Source: Prochlorococcus sp. AG-442-N17 (GTDB taxonomy: Bacteria > Cyanobacteriota > Cyanobacteriia > PCC-6307 > Cyanobiaceae). From it: 45,557 nucleotides of DNA. Below the pieces are notes generated by a model that saw only the letters and a program-made list of their open reading frames with translations, was not told the DNA's origin and did not search any database. Below are positions 1-9,041 of the stretch, piece after piece (positions within the stretch are counted from its first letter, which is position 1; every line of letters starts with the position of its first letter). The stretch spans positions 1-45,557 of the forward strand of contig QCPY01000010.1 in the NCBI GenBank assembly GCA_003212375.1, given 5' to 3'. The position numbers and the translations under genes are program-made.

Positions 1-738
1 GAAGGGAAGGAAGCTATACCAGGTGGTGCAGACTTTTTCTTATATAGAATTAAAGATTTAGATGCTGTATTAAAAGCTCATGGAAATGGAGAATTTGGTT
101 TACCTAATGATTCTTACATTTTAATGGGGCATTCACTTGGTGCTTTAATAGCACTTTTATACGAAGGTAATAAACCTAGTGATCAACTAGAAGTGGAATG
201 TGATTCAGCATTAAAAGACTTTGCGGTAACAAATTTATCTAAATTACTTCAATGTCAGTTGAGCGAAATACCGTTCCCTAAGAAAAATAAAACTAATAAG
301 GCCACTGCGATTATAGGCTTTAATTCATTTGGCAGTTTAGTATGGCCAAAAGAAAATAGTACAGGTATTAAAACACCAACTCTTCTAATTGGTGGTACGT
401 ATGACCTTATTACACCATTAATAAATGAACAATTTAGAGTTTTTGCTGCTTTAAATAATCCATCAAATAGATTTCTAATTATTGAAGGGGCGAGTCATTT
501 CTCTCCAATAAGAATTAATAAAGGCTATGAAGAAAATAATGACGTCTTCAAAATAAGTAAATCTTTTATTGGTTCTGAGCCAATATTAGTGCAAGATTTA
601 TCTACGAAATTTATAGTTGAATTTTTAAAAAATATTAAAGAACAAAAGATCCCTAAAGTAGTTAAAAACCAGAGAGATTTGGGACTTGATTTCCATCTAT
701 TAGATCTTGAAACAATAAAAGAAATTTCCGAAAATTAG
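1..738 (+). CDS. Alpha/beta hydrolase (dienelactone-hydrolase-like), 5'-truncated by window edge
   Basis: The reading frame is open from base 1, so the start lies upstream. An alpha/beta-hydrolase fold is visible: the nucleophile elbow GHSLG puts the catalytic Ser at about bases 133-135, GGTYDLITPL offers the acid Asp, and GASHFSPI the catalytic His near the C-terminus. It most resembles cyanobacterial 'predicted dienelactone hydrolase' proteins, a label that does not fix the substrate; an esterase or lipase role is equally possible. The stop codon overlaps that of the convergent permease gene by 4 bp (735-738). The visible part holds the complete triad, so only the N-terminal region is missing from view. 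Family call is firm; substrate is unknown. Confidence 0.85.
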   Translation, partial: EGKEAIPGGADFFLYRIKDLDAVLKAHGNGEFGLPNDSYILMGHSLGALIALLYEGNKPSDQLEVECDSALKDFAVTNLSKLLQCQLSEIPFPKKNKTNKATAIIGFNSFGSLVWPKENSTGIKTPTLLIGGTYDLITPLINEQFRVFAALNNPSNRFLIIEGASHFSPIRINKGYEENNDVFKISKSFIGSEPILVQDLSTKFIVEFLKNIKEQKIPKVVKNQRDLGLDFHLLDLETIKEISEN

Positions 739-1757
739 TACTCTATTCGTGGATCTAAATATGCGATTAAAATATCCACGAAGAGATTTAAAGAGACTAT
801 AAGCATAGAGGTAAAAATTACAATTCCTTGAACCAAGGTATAGTCTCTTTGAGAGATAGCATCATGTAATCTTAAAGCTATACCTGGCCATGAAAAAGTT
901 ACCTCGAACAATAGAGCACCACCTGCTAATGAGGCCATAGTCAAGCCAGAAATAGTGACAATTGGCAATAGAGCATTAGGCAATGCATGGTTTAAAAATA
1001 TTTTTTTCCTTGATATGCCTCTACATATAGCAGCATTTACATAATCACTTTTTAATGTCTTATTCAAATTTACTCTTAATGAGCGGCTGAATATACCACT
1101 TAATAAAAAGCCAAGGGTAATCGAAGGAAGTGCTAGATGATAAAGACTATCTTTAAAAGCAATAATATCATTTGAAAGAATACTATCTAAAACTAGAAAA
1201 CCTGTAATTTGAGGTTGTTGCTGAAATATTGGAAATCTACCTCCAATTGGGGAAATATTAAAGAATACAGAAAATAATAATTGCGCTAACATTGCTCCCC
1301 AAAAAGGAGGGATCGCATATGTAGCAATTCCTAATATTCTCGCAATATAATCAGTCTTTTTCCCTCTATTTCTTAAGCCAATTAATCCCAATGGGAATCC
1401 TATTAGTATGGCACTTAATATTGAAAAGAATCCAAGCTCAAGACTTGCAGGCAATGACTTTATAATGATATTTAGGACTGGCTCTTGGGTACTAAGAGAT
1501 TGGCCAAAATCTAAGTGCAATATATTTTTAATATATGAAAAGTATTGATTTATTAAAGGTTCATTTAGCCCCAATTTATTTCTTAGATATTCCCTAGAAA
1601 CCTCATCTGCACCAGATCCAAGAATGGCATCGACAGGGTCGCCGGGTGCAACTCTTAATAAAATAAAAACTAATGAAGAAATTATCCATAACATTATCGG
1701 TATTAATGAGATTTTTAATAAGGAATAATTTAGTAGTTTATTTAAATTTCTACTCAT
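735..1757 (-). CDS. ABC transporter permease, DppB/OppB type (peptide/nickel family)
   Basis: Inner-membrane permease of a peptide/opine/nickel-type ABC importer, 340 aa, a usual length for DppB-like proteins. Near the N-terminus a membrane helix is followed by RVAPGDPVDAILG, typical of this family. The C-terminal half carries the EAA loop that contacts the ATPase (AAICRGISRKKIFLNHALPN), followed by hydrophobic segments. ATG start at 1757 overlaps the end of the upstream binding-protein gene by 8 bp, implying translational coupling. No DppC-type partner permease and no ATPase gene lies nearby, so the transporter must be completed by genes elsewhere. Substrate is unknown. Confidence 0.93.
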   Translation of the reverse strand: MSRNLNKLLNYSLLKISLIPIMLWIISSLVFILLRVAPGDPVDAILGSGADEVSREYLRNKLGLNEPLINQYFSYIKNILHLDFGQSLSTQEPVLNIIIKSLPASLELGFFSILSAILIGFPLGLIGLRNRGKKTDYIARILGIATYAIPPFWGAMLAQLLFSVFFNISPIGGRFPIFQQQPQITGFLVLDSILSNDIIAFKDSLYHLALPSITLGFLLSGIFSRSLRVNLNKTLKSDYVNAAICRGISRKKIFLNHALPNALLPIVTISGLTMASLAGGALLFEVTFSWPGIALRLHDAISQRDYTLVQGIVIFTSMLIVSLNLFVDILIAYLDPRIEY

Positions 1758-3321
1758 TAATTAACTCAAGATCACTTAATGAGATTATTCCTGCACCATT
1801 AAAAATAGGCTTTGATATTTTATTTTGAGACCATGCTTTTTGAGAGGATATCCAAATAGGAATATAAGGTATTGAACTTGCTGCTATTTTTTCAATTTCA
1901 ACAAGTTTTTCTAATCTTTTAATTCCACTTATGTTTTCACTCTCAAGAAATAAACTTTCCACTTTATTAGATCCCCAAAAACTACCGCTATAAACAGATT
2001 CACCTTTTTTACATATGTCATCAACTATTTCATTACAACTTAAAAGAGGGGTGAGATAGGCCTCTGGATCTGAATAAGCCCCAGTCCAATCGAGAAGAAC
2101 TGCCGTATAAATTCCTAAACTTAGATTCTTATAAACTGTTGTAGATTCAACTGCATTGAGTTCAATATCAATACAATCTTTCAAAGAACTTTTAATTTCT
2201 TCTTGCCATGTCAGAGCAATAAGCTTGTCAGCTGGTACATTCGATCTATAAGTTAGGGGTATTTTAAGAATATTTCCATTGCAATAATTTTCTTTTTGCA
2301 ATAACCTTCTGGCTTCTAAATAATCATATTTAGGCCACAGTTCTTGATTATCTTTTTTTAATATCGGAGGAATAATTGATCTAGATGGCTTCCTTAATCC
2401 ATAACTTACTTTATCACTAATCAATTTTCTATTAAGACTTTTTGCCAAAGCAAGTCTTAAATTAAAATTATTTAATGGATAAGAACTAGTTTTAAGGCTT
2501 ATAAAACTTAATTCAGTGAAAGGACTATTCCCTTCATTAAACTGTTTATTTTTGCTTAAATTATTTAAAGTTTTTCTCTGACTATCATCAATTGAATTTG
2601 ATAAAAGCACGTCAATTTGTTTACTTTTTAAAGCGCCAAAAAGAGAAGATGAATTTGAATATCCCACAAAATTAATACCCTTATTTAAGGGCTTTTTACC
2701 CCAATAATTCAAATATGGATCAATTGATTGAACTTCATTAGAAAAACTGGTCAGGACATACTTGCCAGTACCAACGAAATTATCATTTAGAAACTTATCA
2801 GAATATTGTTTGTAAAATGTAGGAGATATTGGAGTTAAATTTACTGATGTGAGTAAACCATTTAAAGAACTTGATGGTTTATTCAAATTTATTATGACTG
2901 AATATTCACTTGGTGTTTCTATTGATTTAATCTTATTTCCTAAAATATAATTCATCGTTCCAATTCTTTTGAATCTATCAAAGGTAAACTTTATAGCATT
3001 AGAGTTAAATTCAGTTCCATCGTGAAAAAAAACATTCTTTCTTAAATTGATAGTTATTTGAAGTCTATCCTTTGAAATAATTGGCATCTCTGAGGCCAAT
3101 TCAGGGATTAATTCTCCATTAGAATTTAATTCATATAACGTGTCTCCTAGAGAACTGATTAATTGTTTTGCTTTAAGAGTATTTGCTCTAGCTGGATCTA
3201 AAGATTCAATTTTTCCGGAACTTGCTACTGTAATTTTTTTTGATATTCTTTTTGAGCCGCAAGAATTCTGTAAAAAAGAAATTAAAATAATGAATATTGA
3301 TAATAAAAAATTTTTTTTCAT
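1750..3321 (-). CDS. ABC transporter substrate-binding lipoprotein, SBP_bac_5 family
   Basis: Periplasmic family-5 solute-binding protein, 523 aa. The N-terminus is a lipoprotein signal: two lysines, a hydrophobic core, then LQNSCGS with the likely lipidated Cys at about residue 21. Family features follow: SLDPARANT, LASEMPIISKDRLQITINLRK, VFFHDGTEFNSNAIKFTFDR and a C-terminal segment ending AASSIPYIPIWISSQ. Such proteins bind oligopeptides, nickel complexes or other small solutes; nothing here singles out one. It is translated just ahead of the overlapping DppB-type permease. An 18-bp gap separates its ATG from the stop of the small unknown gene upstream. Confidence 0.93.
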   Translation of the reverse strand: MKKNFLLSIFIILISFLQNSCGSKRISKKITVASSGKIESLDPARANTLKAKQLISSLGDTLYELNSNGELIPELASEMPIISKDRLQITINLRKNVFFHDGTEFNSNAIKFTFDRFKRIGTMNYILGNKIKSIETPSEYSVIINLNKPSSSLNGLLTSVNLTPISPTFYKQYSDKFLNDNFVGTGKYVLTSFSNEVQSIDPYLNYWGKKPLNKGINFVGYSNSSSLFGALKSKQIDVLLSNSIDDSQRKTLNNLSKNKQFNEGNSPFTELSFISLKTSSYPLNNFNLRLALAKSLNRKLISDKVSYGLRKPSRSIIPPILKKDNQELWPKYDYLEARRLLQKENYCNGNILKIPLTYRSNVPADKLIALTWQEEIKSSLKDCIDIELNAVESTTVYKNLSLGIYTAVLLDWTGAYSDPEAYLTPLLSCNEIVDDICKKGESVYSGSFWGSNKVESLFLESENISGIKRLEKLVEIEKIAASSIPYIPIWISSQKAWSQNKISKPIFNGAGIISLSDLELINE

Positions 3322-3339
3322 ACTTTTTTTAGTAATTAA

Positions 3340-3591
3340 TTATTTTGAAAAATTATTTGAGCAAATAATTTGTAACTTTATTTGACTTAGTTCTAAAGCA
3401 AATGTTTTTTTAGACTCACAAGCGAAAGGCCACTCTCTGACCCAACAAATCTTCTTAACGATATTTATACCAATTACTTGAAAAGTCTTATTGCTATTTT
3501 TAATTTTTACACAAGCACCTTTATAAAGGTTTTCAGAACAAATTAAATTATTTTTTTCATTTTTATTTTCTAATAGTTTTGAATTAATCAT
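3340..3591 (-). CDS. Small conserved-looking protein of unknown function (83 aa)
   Basis: I do not recognise a named family. The frame can be opened at a TTG at 3600, but the ATG at 3591 (MINSKLLENK) is the more likely start. The protein has a charged N-terminal tail, then a compact segment rich in beta-strand formers: KGACVKIKNSNKTFQVIGIN, then ICWVREWPFACESKKTFALE. This pattern of short strands with aromatic and glycine turns suggests a small beta-barrel (SH3- or KOW-like), which is inference only. Three cysteines lie in this core. It sits between hom and the ABC binding-protein gene on the same strand and is probably co-transcribed with them. Confidence 0.7.
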   Translation of the reverse strand: MINSKLLENKNEKNNLICSENLYKGACVKIKNSNKTFQVIGINIVKKICWVREWPFACESKKTFALELSQIKLQIICSNNFSK

Positions 3592-3653
3592 TAAGACCAA
3601 ACACTTACTTTCTTCGGTTTACCAAGCTATAAAGAAATTTGCAAACTATTTTT

Positions 3654-4955
3654 TTAAATACAACTTAATTGACTTGCAATAATTTTGACTTCATTTAGAG
3701 AATTTATTTCATCTTTCGATTTCTCAAAATTTCCATTATTTACCTCATGAGTAATAACGACAATTTCAGCTTTATCCTCACTTGCATCTAGTTGAACAAT
3801 TGATTCTATTGATACATTATTCTTTCCAAAAATATCGCCAATCTTTCCTATTACGCCTGGACTATCAAGACAAATAATTCTAAGGTAATTTTTTTTATTT
3901 ATTTGTGAAGATCCTATGATATGACAGTTTCTCCAGAAATCAAAAGATAATAATGGATCGATTGAATTACTATTTTTTACTGAGGCTGCATGAAGATTTA
4001 ATATATCTGATACTACTGATGCAGCAGTTGGGCCACTCCCTGCACCTGGACCATACAACATTATCTCTCCAAGAGGATCAGCCTCTATCAATAAAGCATT
4101 GTTAACTCCCTTAACTGTTGCCAATGGATGAGATTTTGGAATCAAAGAAGGTCCTACCCAAATATTTAAAGCAAGCGAATCATTACTATTAATTTGTTTC
4201 CTTTCGGAGAGCGCTAAAAGTTTTATTTCAAAACCCAATTTATTAGCATATTCGATATCCTTGAGATTAATTTTAGTAATACCCTCAGAATGTATCTCTT
4301 CTCTTTTGATTTTCCCTCCAAATGCAAGTTCACTAAGAATTGAAATTTTATCAGCTGCATCATGACCCTCAACATCTGCAGTTGGATCAAATTCTGCATA
4401 ACCAAGGCTTTGTGCCAATTTCAAGGTCTCCTTATAATCAGCTTTTTCATTTGTCATCTTTGAAAGAATAAAATTTGTTGTGCCATTTATTATCCCAACC
4501 ATTTTTTTTATGCTGTTACTTTTTAATGATCTTTTTAGGGGTTCAATTATTGGAATCCCCCCGCAGACTGCAGCCTCTGACAATATATAAACTCCTTCTT
4601 TAGATGCAGTTTTATATATTTCTTCTCCATATCTTGCTATGACTGCTTTATTTGCTGTAACAACAGATTTACCTGATTTTAATGCTTTCAGAATAATATC
4701 TTTCGCCAAATCAACACCTCCCATTACTTCAACAATTACATCTATGGAAGGGTCATTAATTAATTTAAATGGATCATCAGTTAATAAATTATTATTTGGC
4801 TCAATATCCCTTTTTTTTCTAAGATCTTTAACTGCTATTTTTGCAATTTCTATTTCTTTTAGAATTGGATGCGAATCAACTTCATAACTTAATATTTTAT
4901 AAATCCCTGAACCTACAGTTCCAAAACCTATGATGCCAATTTTACATTTTCTCAT
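3654..4955 (-). CDS. hom: Homoserine dehydrogenase
   Basis: Reduces aspartate semialdehyde to homoserine with NAD(P)H, feeding threonine, methionine and isoleucine synthesis. The 433-aa length is that of the monofunctional enzyme with a C-terminal ACT domain. Visible: the Rossmann motif IGIIGFGTVGSGIY at the N-terminus, the AVCGGIPIIEPLKRSL and GIINGTTNFILSKM region of the catalytic domain, FDPTADVEGHDAADKISILS with the catalytic Asp/Lys region, and a C-terminal ACT domain (about residues 350-430, starting LRIICLDSPGVIGKIGDIF) expected to bind an end-product amino acid. ATG start at 4955; sufE ends 43 bp upstream on the same strand. Confidence 0.96.
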   Translation of the reverse strand: MRKCKIGIIGFGTVGSGIYKILSYEVDSHPILKEIEIAKIAVKDLRKKRDIEPNNNLLTDDPFKLINDPSIDVIVEVMGGVDLAKDIILKALKSGKSVVTANKAVIARYGEEIYKTASKEGVYILSEAAVCGGIPIIEPLKRSLKSNSIKKMVGIINGTTNFILSKMTNEKADYKETLKLAQSLGYAEFDPTADVEGHDAADKISILSELAFGGKIKREEIHSEGITKINLKDIEYANKLGFEIKLLALSERKQINSNDSLALNIWVGPSLIPKSHPLATVKGVNNALLIEADPLGEIMLYGPGAGSGPTAASVVSDILNLHAASVKNSNSIDPLLSFDFWRNCHIIGSSQINKKNYLRIICLDSPGVIGKIGDIFGKNNVSIESIVQLDASEDKAEIVVITHEVNNGNFEKSKDEINSLNEVKIIASQLSCI

Positions 4956-4998
4956 TTTTATTTCTTTTTATTTTGAGTTTAATTTTATATTATTAGAC

Positions 4999-5418
4999 CT
5001 ACAAAAATTCACTTGCTTGAGACTGCATCTTCAATAAGATATTTAAAAACCCATTAGATCTTGATGGAGTTAAGCTTGCCCTCAAACCAGTATCTTCTAT
5101 AAATTTCTTATCTATTTCAACAACTTCATTTGGTGTTAACTCATTTAATCCACTAATTAAAAATGCTAACAAACCCTTTGTTATGAGAGCATCAGAATAT
5201 CCTTCCCAAAATAATTTACCGGCTTTAATAGTTGCCTTAACAAAAACTTCTGAAACGCATCCCTTAACTTTATTTTCTTCAATAAGGATTTCACTTTCTG
5301 GTTCTTTCAATTTTTTTCCTAACCACAAAATGTACTCATATTTTCTTTTTGGATCTTCGGATTTCTTCAACTTTTCTACTAATTTTGATAAATTATTGTA
5401 TTTTTCCTGATTTTCCAT
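4999..5418 (-). CDS. sufE: SufE-like cysteine desulfurase activator
   Basis: SufE accepts persulfide sulfur from the cysteine desulfurase SufS and passes it to the SufBCD iron-sulfur scaffold. The protein is 139 aa, a normal size for the family. The acceptor cysteine is in NKVKGCVSEVFV (Cys54), and the region KLKKSEDPKRKYEYILWLGKKL matches the family's N-terminal helix. The C-terminal SLTPSRSNGFLNILLKM is also typical. No suf genes are adjacent, as is usual for sufE in picocyanobacteria. Genes for 5-FTHF cyclo-ligase (39 bp upstream) and hom (43 bp downstream) are on the same strand. Iron-sulfur assembly supports photosystem I, ferredoxin and many other proteins. Confidence 0.93.
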   Translation of the reverse strand: MENQEKYNNLSKLVEKLKKSEDPKRKYEYILWLGKKLKEPESEILIEENKVKGCVSEVFVKATIKAGKLFWEGYSDALITKGLLAFLISGLNELTPNEVVEIDKKFIEDTGLRASLTPSRSNGFLNILLKMQSQASEFL

Positions 5419-5457
5419 TTCTTAGAACTATAAATTAATCACTTTATGAATTTCCTA

Positions 5458-6015
5458 TTATACAAATATTTCTTTTTCTGTGATAAACCCTGATAAAGAA
5501 ACATCCCACTCAGCTTTGGTTAATGGAATCGTACTTACACAAGTAGAAGTTAATACTCCAATGCATGGAATATCTCTCCACTTTTTATCGATCCTTAATT
5601 TATCAAAATAGCCTCCTCCATAACCTAATCTTGTTAAATTTCTATCTACAGAAAGGCATGGGACAAATATCATGCTTATCTGCTCATGACTTAGTGAAAA
5701 AGAGCTATTTGGACTTAGTATCCCCTCAGAGTCTTTGGTAAGAGGTTTTTCATCCCATGGATAAAATGATAACTCTTTTTTACCTTTACATCTAGGCAAA
5801 GCCAAAGATATATTTTCCTTAAGACTTCTAATATCTACTTCATTTTTTAGAGGCCAATATATTGCAATGTAATCAATCTTTTTATCTTCCTTCAATAATG
5901 AATCAACATATATTTTTACATTCTTTTCTACATTTTTCATTTGCTTAAGGGAACTCTTATCTCTAAGTTTTCTAAACATATCCCTCTCTAATTTCTTTTT
6001 TTCAAAAATAGTCAT
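5458..6015 (-). CDS. 5-formyltetrahydrofolate cyclo-ligase
   Basis: ATP-dependent conversion of 5-formyl-THF to 5,10-methenyl-THF, recycling a folate form that inhibits one-carbon enzymes. The protein is 185 aa, typical for the family. Signatures: IAIYWPLKNEVDIRSL in the first half (substrate and ATP region), then IFVPCLSVDRNLTRLGYGGGYFDKL, the hallmark nucleotide-binding motif with the triple glycine. The gene lies 9 bp after ruvC on the same strand, so it is probably in the chlI-ruvC operon. folD, another one-carbon folate gene, is elsewhere in the window. Sometimes called ygfA, fau or MTHFS. Confidence 0.94.
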   Translation of the reverse strand: MTIFEKKKLERDMFRKLRDKSSLKQMKNVEKNVKIYVDSLLKEDKKIDYIAIYWPLKNEVDIRSLKENISLALPRCKGKKELSFYPWDEKPLTKDSEGILSPNSSFSLSHEQISMIFVPCLSVDRNLTRLGYGGGYFDKLRIDKKWRDIPCIGVLTSTCVSTIPLTKAEWDVSLSGFITEKEIFV

Positions 6016-6024
6016 ATTGAATTT

Positions 6025-6498
6025 TCAGTTAAAGCCTTCTTCATTGAGTTTTGTGAGTGCTATTGCCAATGCATCTGACGAATCATCTGGTTTAGGAGGC
6101 TTTTTTAGTTCTAAGTGATTCATCACAGCATCTAGAACTTCTTTCTTAGATGCCTTTCCAGAGCCAGCAATAGTTAACTTTATCTGAGCAGGGGAATATT
6201 CACTAACTTTAATTTTTCTTGAGGCCAAAACCATCAAAATAACACCTCTAGCCTGCACCACACTGATGGTAGTACTTGATCTATAAAAGAAAAATTTTTC
6301 TACAGCAGCTATATTTGGATTAAAACGATTAATTAATTCATTCAGATCTTTGAATATCTCATAAAGTCTATCTTCTTCTTTTTTTTCTTTACCTGTCTCA
6401 ATAACTCCACAATCTAATAATATTTTTTTTTCATTTTCTATTTCAATAATTCCATAACCAACTCTTGCTAATCCAGGATCAATTCCAATAATTCTCAC
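6025..6498 (-). CDS. ruvC: Holliday junction resolvase RuvC
   Basis: Endonuclease that resolves Holliday junctions with RuvAB during recombination repair. The GTG at 6498 is chosen as start (157 aa): it gives [16 protein letters not shown] at the N-terminus, as in other RuvC proteins, and lies 4 bp after the chlI stop. An ATG at 6549 would add 17 unrelated residues and overlap chlI by 47 bp. Catalytic acidic residues are in place: Asp7 (GIDPG), Glu67 (AAVEKFFF) and the C-terminal pair in PDDSSDALA (Asp139 and Asp142). The short gap suggests translational coupling to chlI, an unusual pairing of DNA repair with chlorophyll synthesis that reflects genome compaction more than function. Confidence 0.94.
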   Translation of the reverse strand: MRIIGIDPGLARVGYGIIEIENEKKILLDCGVIETGKEKKEEDRLYEIFKDLNELINRFNPNIAAVEKFFFYRSSTTISVVQARGVILMVLASRKIKVSEYSPAQIKLTIAGSGKASKKEVLDAVMNHLELKKPPKPDDSSDALAIALTKLNEEGFN

Positions 6499-6502
6499 CT
6501 GT

Positions 6503-7591
6503 TTATTCTTGTGATGCCAATTGAAATTTGGAAAGATTATCTTTGTCATTTAAATCAAAGACTTTACAAAATGCTTTAATTACTCTCTCACCAGAATCAA
6601 CTTGCTCCAAAGGATCTTTTCTTAGTCGATGCCTTAAAGAACAAGTAATTACTCTTGCGATATCCTCTTCTTGTACTTCAGTTCTTCCCTCAAAGGCAGC
6701 AATTGCCCTTGCAGATCGATTAGTAACAATATCTCCTCTTAACCCATCAACATCAAGTTCGCCGCATATAGCAGATATATTTAATCTAAGATCATCATCT
6801 AATTGAACTGAATTTAAAATCTCCTGGGCCTTAATAACTTTTTGCTGAAGCTCATCCTGCTGTTTCTCAACACTTATTGAAAATTCATCGGGATTTTCAT
6901 CAAAAGAAGTTCGCTGATCAACAACTTTAACCCTTAACTCTGCATCTCTCACTGTTTTAACCTCAACACTCATACCAAACCTATCTAATAATTGAGGCCT
7001 AAGTTCTCCCTCTTCTGGATTGCCAGAACCAATCAAAACAAATCTCGCAGGATGTCTGACTGACACTCCTTCTCTCTCAACTGTATTCCATCCTGAAGCG
7101 GCTGAATCTAAAAGAACATCCACCAAATGGTCATCAAGTAAATTGACTTCGTCAACATACAATAATCCTCTATTAGCTTTGGCTAGTAAGCCTGGTTCAA
7201 AAGCCTTAACGCCCTCGCTTAAGGCCTTTTCAATGTCAATAGTCCCGCACAGTCTGTCTTCTGTTGCACCCAATGGTAAATCAACCATTGGTACTTGTTT
7301 TTTCTCTTTTTCTAAACTGTCGCCTTGAACAATTCTCTCTAAGACTTCTTTACTTTGTAAATCAGGATCTATGAGAGAACTATTATAAGGATCATCTTTA
7401 ACTACTTCTATTGCTGGTAACAAATCTGCAAGAGCTCTAATAGTAGTTGACTTACCTGTACCTCTATCACCCATAATCATTACCCCACCTATTCTTGGAT
7501 CTATAACATTTAGTAAAAGAGCTAATTTCATTTCTTCTTGACCAATTACCGCAGTAAAAGGGAAAACTCTTCTTTTCTTTGTAGTATTCAC
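6503..7591 (-). CDS. chlI: Magnesium chelatase ATPase subunit I
   Basis: AAA+ motor subunit of Mg-chelatase, which with ChlD and ChlH inserts Mg2+ into protoporphyrin IX, the first step committed to chlorophyll. The protein is 362 aa, a normal length. Walker A is GDRGTGKST (residues 41-49); Walker B is [16 protein letters not shown]; sensor/arginine-finger region follows in [20 protein letters not shown]. The start is a GTG at 7591 ([20 protein letters not shown]); it has no obvious Shine-Dalgarno. A 262-bp region upstream should carry the promoter. ruvC and 5-FCL follow closely on the same strand. Confidence 0.97.
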   Translation of the reverse strand: MNTTKKRRVFPFTAVIGQEEMKLALLLNVIDPRIGGVMIMGDRGTGKSTTIRALADLLPAIEVVKDDPYNSSLIDPDLQSKEVLERIVQGDSLEKEKKQVPMVDLPLGATEDRLCGTIDIEKALSEGVKAFEPGLLAKANRGLLYVDEVNLLDDHLVDVLLDSAASGWNTVEREGVSVRHPARFVLIGSGNPEEGELRPQLLDRFGMSVEVKTVRDAELRVKVVDQRTSFDENPDEFSISVEKQQDELQQKVIKAQEILNSVQLDDDLRLNISAICGELDVDGLRGDIVTNRSARAIAAFEGRTEVQEEDIARVITCSLRHRLRKDPLEQVDSGERVIKAFCKVFDLNDKDNLSKFQLASQE

Positions 7592-7853
7592 TGTTTAGTT
7601 TTGCTTTATTTTCTAATGATCAATAGATGTTACTTCAGAAAATGTTATTCGTAAATATCTTAATCAAATTGAGTAGATTGAATATACTTATTTTTTTATA
7701 TTTACATTCTTTTCTATTTATAAATTATTTTTTTAGGCATTAATTTTTGGCATAAAAACAATAATTAAGATTATATTTATTCCTATAAATTGATAAAGAA
7801 GTTTTTAATAGAACCATAAATAATTTTTCTATTTTTACTTATCCACATAAAAT
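7592..7853. promoter_or_regulatory. 262-bp AT-rich region upstream of chlI; one DnaA-box-like 9-mer
   Basis: No gene-like reading frame is visible on either strand. The chlI promoter and 5' leader must lie here (minus strand), but I see no element clear enough to place exactly. A perfect TTATCCACA 9-mer lies at 7839-7847 next to the trmJ stop; alone, it may be chance. Confidence 0.4.
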
Positions 7854-8597
7854 TTACCTTCTTTTACAACTATTTAAAAACCAACTAATTTGGTGAACAA
7901 TTCCTCTCAAAACATTTATCTCATAGCTTGATATCTTGGCTTTTAAAACAAATTTTTTGAACTTAGTAATTTTTGAAAAAGATGTGTGTTCTAAAAGATA
8001 ACCTGTTTTTAAAAGCAATTCCTCCAAGTCTATAAAAAATGCATTCATTTGTTTTGATGATGCAAGGTTAAAAACCTTTTTATCTTTCTTTAGGTTATTT
8101 GTTGAATATTTATTTAATTCATACAAAATTATTGCGACTGCATGCGAAAGGTTCAATGAGGGATGATTTTGAGAAGTTTGAATATTAATAATCTTATGAG
8201 CAAAAAATAATTCTCTATTAGTTAGACCCCTATCTTCTCTTCCAAATAAAATGGCTAAATTATTAATCTCTTTAAAAGATGAAATCCATTTAAATATTAT
8301 CTCAGGAGATTCACATTTAATATCTTTACTTAAATCAATTCTTCCACAAGTAGCAAGGACCAAATCACAATCAAAAATTGCTTGTTCGATACTATTAAAA
8401 AATTTACATTTATCTATATAACTTTGACCTTTAAGAGCCATCTTTTTTGCTTCTAAAGAAAAAACCTCACATTTTGGGGAAACTATCCTTAATTCATTTA
8501 CTTCAAAATTAGAACATAGTCTTGCGATACTTCCAACATTTAAGGAACCACTTGGTTCGACCAATACAACTTTTAAGTTAAAAAAATTTTTTCCCAA
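7854..8597 (-). CDS. TrmH/SpoU-family (TrmJ-like) tRNA/rRNA 2'-O-methyltransferase
   Basis: SPOUT-fold RNA ribose methyltransferase, 247 aa. Motif 1 is SLNVGSIARLCSNFEV with the conserved Asn and Arg; motif 2 is ILFGREDRGLTNREL; motif 3 is NHPSLNLSHAVAIILYEL. These spacings match the TrmJ (Cm32/Um32 tRNA) branch, although closely related members have other targets, so the substrate is a likelihood. The start is a TTG at 8597, giving MGKNFFNLKVVLVEPSGS; no ATG lies before motif 1. The cytM stop is only 2 bp upstream, so the genes are probably translated from one message. Confidence 0.9.
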   Translation of the reverse strand: MGKNFFNLKVVLVEPSGSLNVGSIARLCSNFEVNELRIVSPKCEVFSLEAKKMALKGQSYIDKCKFFNSIEQAIFDCDLVLATCGRIDLSKDIKCESPEIIFKWISSFKEINNLAILFGREDRGLTNRELFFAHKIINIQTSQNHPSLNLSHAVAIILYELNKYSTNNLKKDKKVFNLASSKQMNAFFIDLEELLLKTGYLLEHTSFSKITKFKKFVLKAKISSYEINVLRGIVHQISWFLNSCKRR

Positions 8598-8599
8598 AT

Positions 8600-8944
8600 T
8601 TATTTCAAGCTATGTAAATACTCTAATAAATTAGACATATTTTGAGGATCAATTTCAAAACTTGGCATTGGTGGGGTTAGACCCTTAATAATTTGCCTTA
8701 TTATTTGTTTATCATTCAATCGCTGAGTAATTGAATGTAAATCTGGTCCAACTAATCCCCTAGCTGTAATACCATGGCAACCTACACAATTCATTTTGAA
8801 TAAAGTATCTCCTTCATTTACAGAACCACTTAACTCAAGTGTTTTTAGAATATAAGTATTGTCCTCTTTGTGATTGAAATAAAATATTACAAGACATATT
8901 AATAAAATTAAGAACACAATAAAACATTGTTTCCAAAATTTCAT
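8600..8944 (-). CDS. cytM: Cytochrome cM (membrane-anchored mono-heme c-type cytochrome)
   Basis: Small c-type cytochrome conserved in cyanobacteria and thought to modulate electron flow between photosynthesis and respiration. From the ATG at 8944 it is 114 aa: an N-terminal hydrophobic anchor (residues 7-24), then the heme motif CVGCH (Cys53, Cys56, His57) and the axial Met in PPMPSF (Met93). A GTG at 8986 would add a Ser-rich 14-residue extension; I prefer 8944 because the anchor then begins at the N-terminus, but the choice is open. It is divergent from petG, with about 100 bp between the starts, and followed 2 bp later by the trmJ-like gene. Confidence 0.88.
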   Translation of the reverse strand: MKFWKQCFIVFLILLICLVIFYFNHKEDNTYILKTLELSGSVNEGDTLFKMNCVGCHGITARGLVGPDLHSITQRLNDKQIIRQIIKGLTPPMPSFEIDPQNMSNLLEYLHSLK

Positions 8945-9041
8945 TATAAAAATTTTTTCTGCTGCAGATGATGAAGATGTTGACACAAAAAATAGCCCCT
9001 GTGTAACAATTGTGAATGAGAAAACTAAAAATTGCCAGAAA

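Noticed and set aside
6499-6549. Longer RuvC from an ATG at 6549
   Set aside because: It would overlap chlI by 47 bp and add residues absent from RuvC; the GTG at 6498 aligns with the family start.
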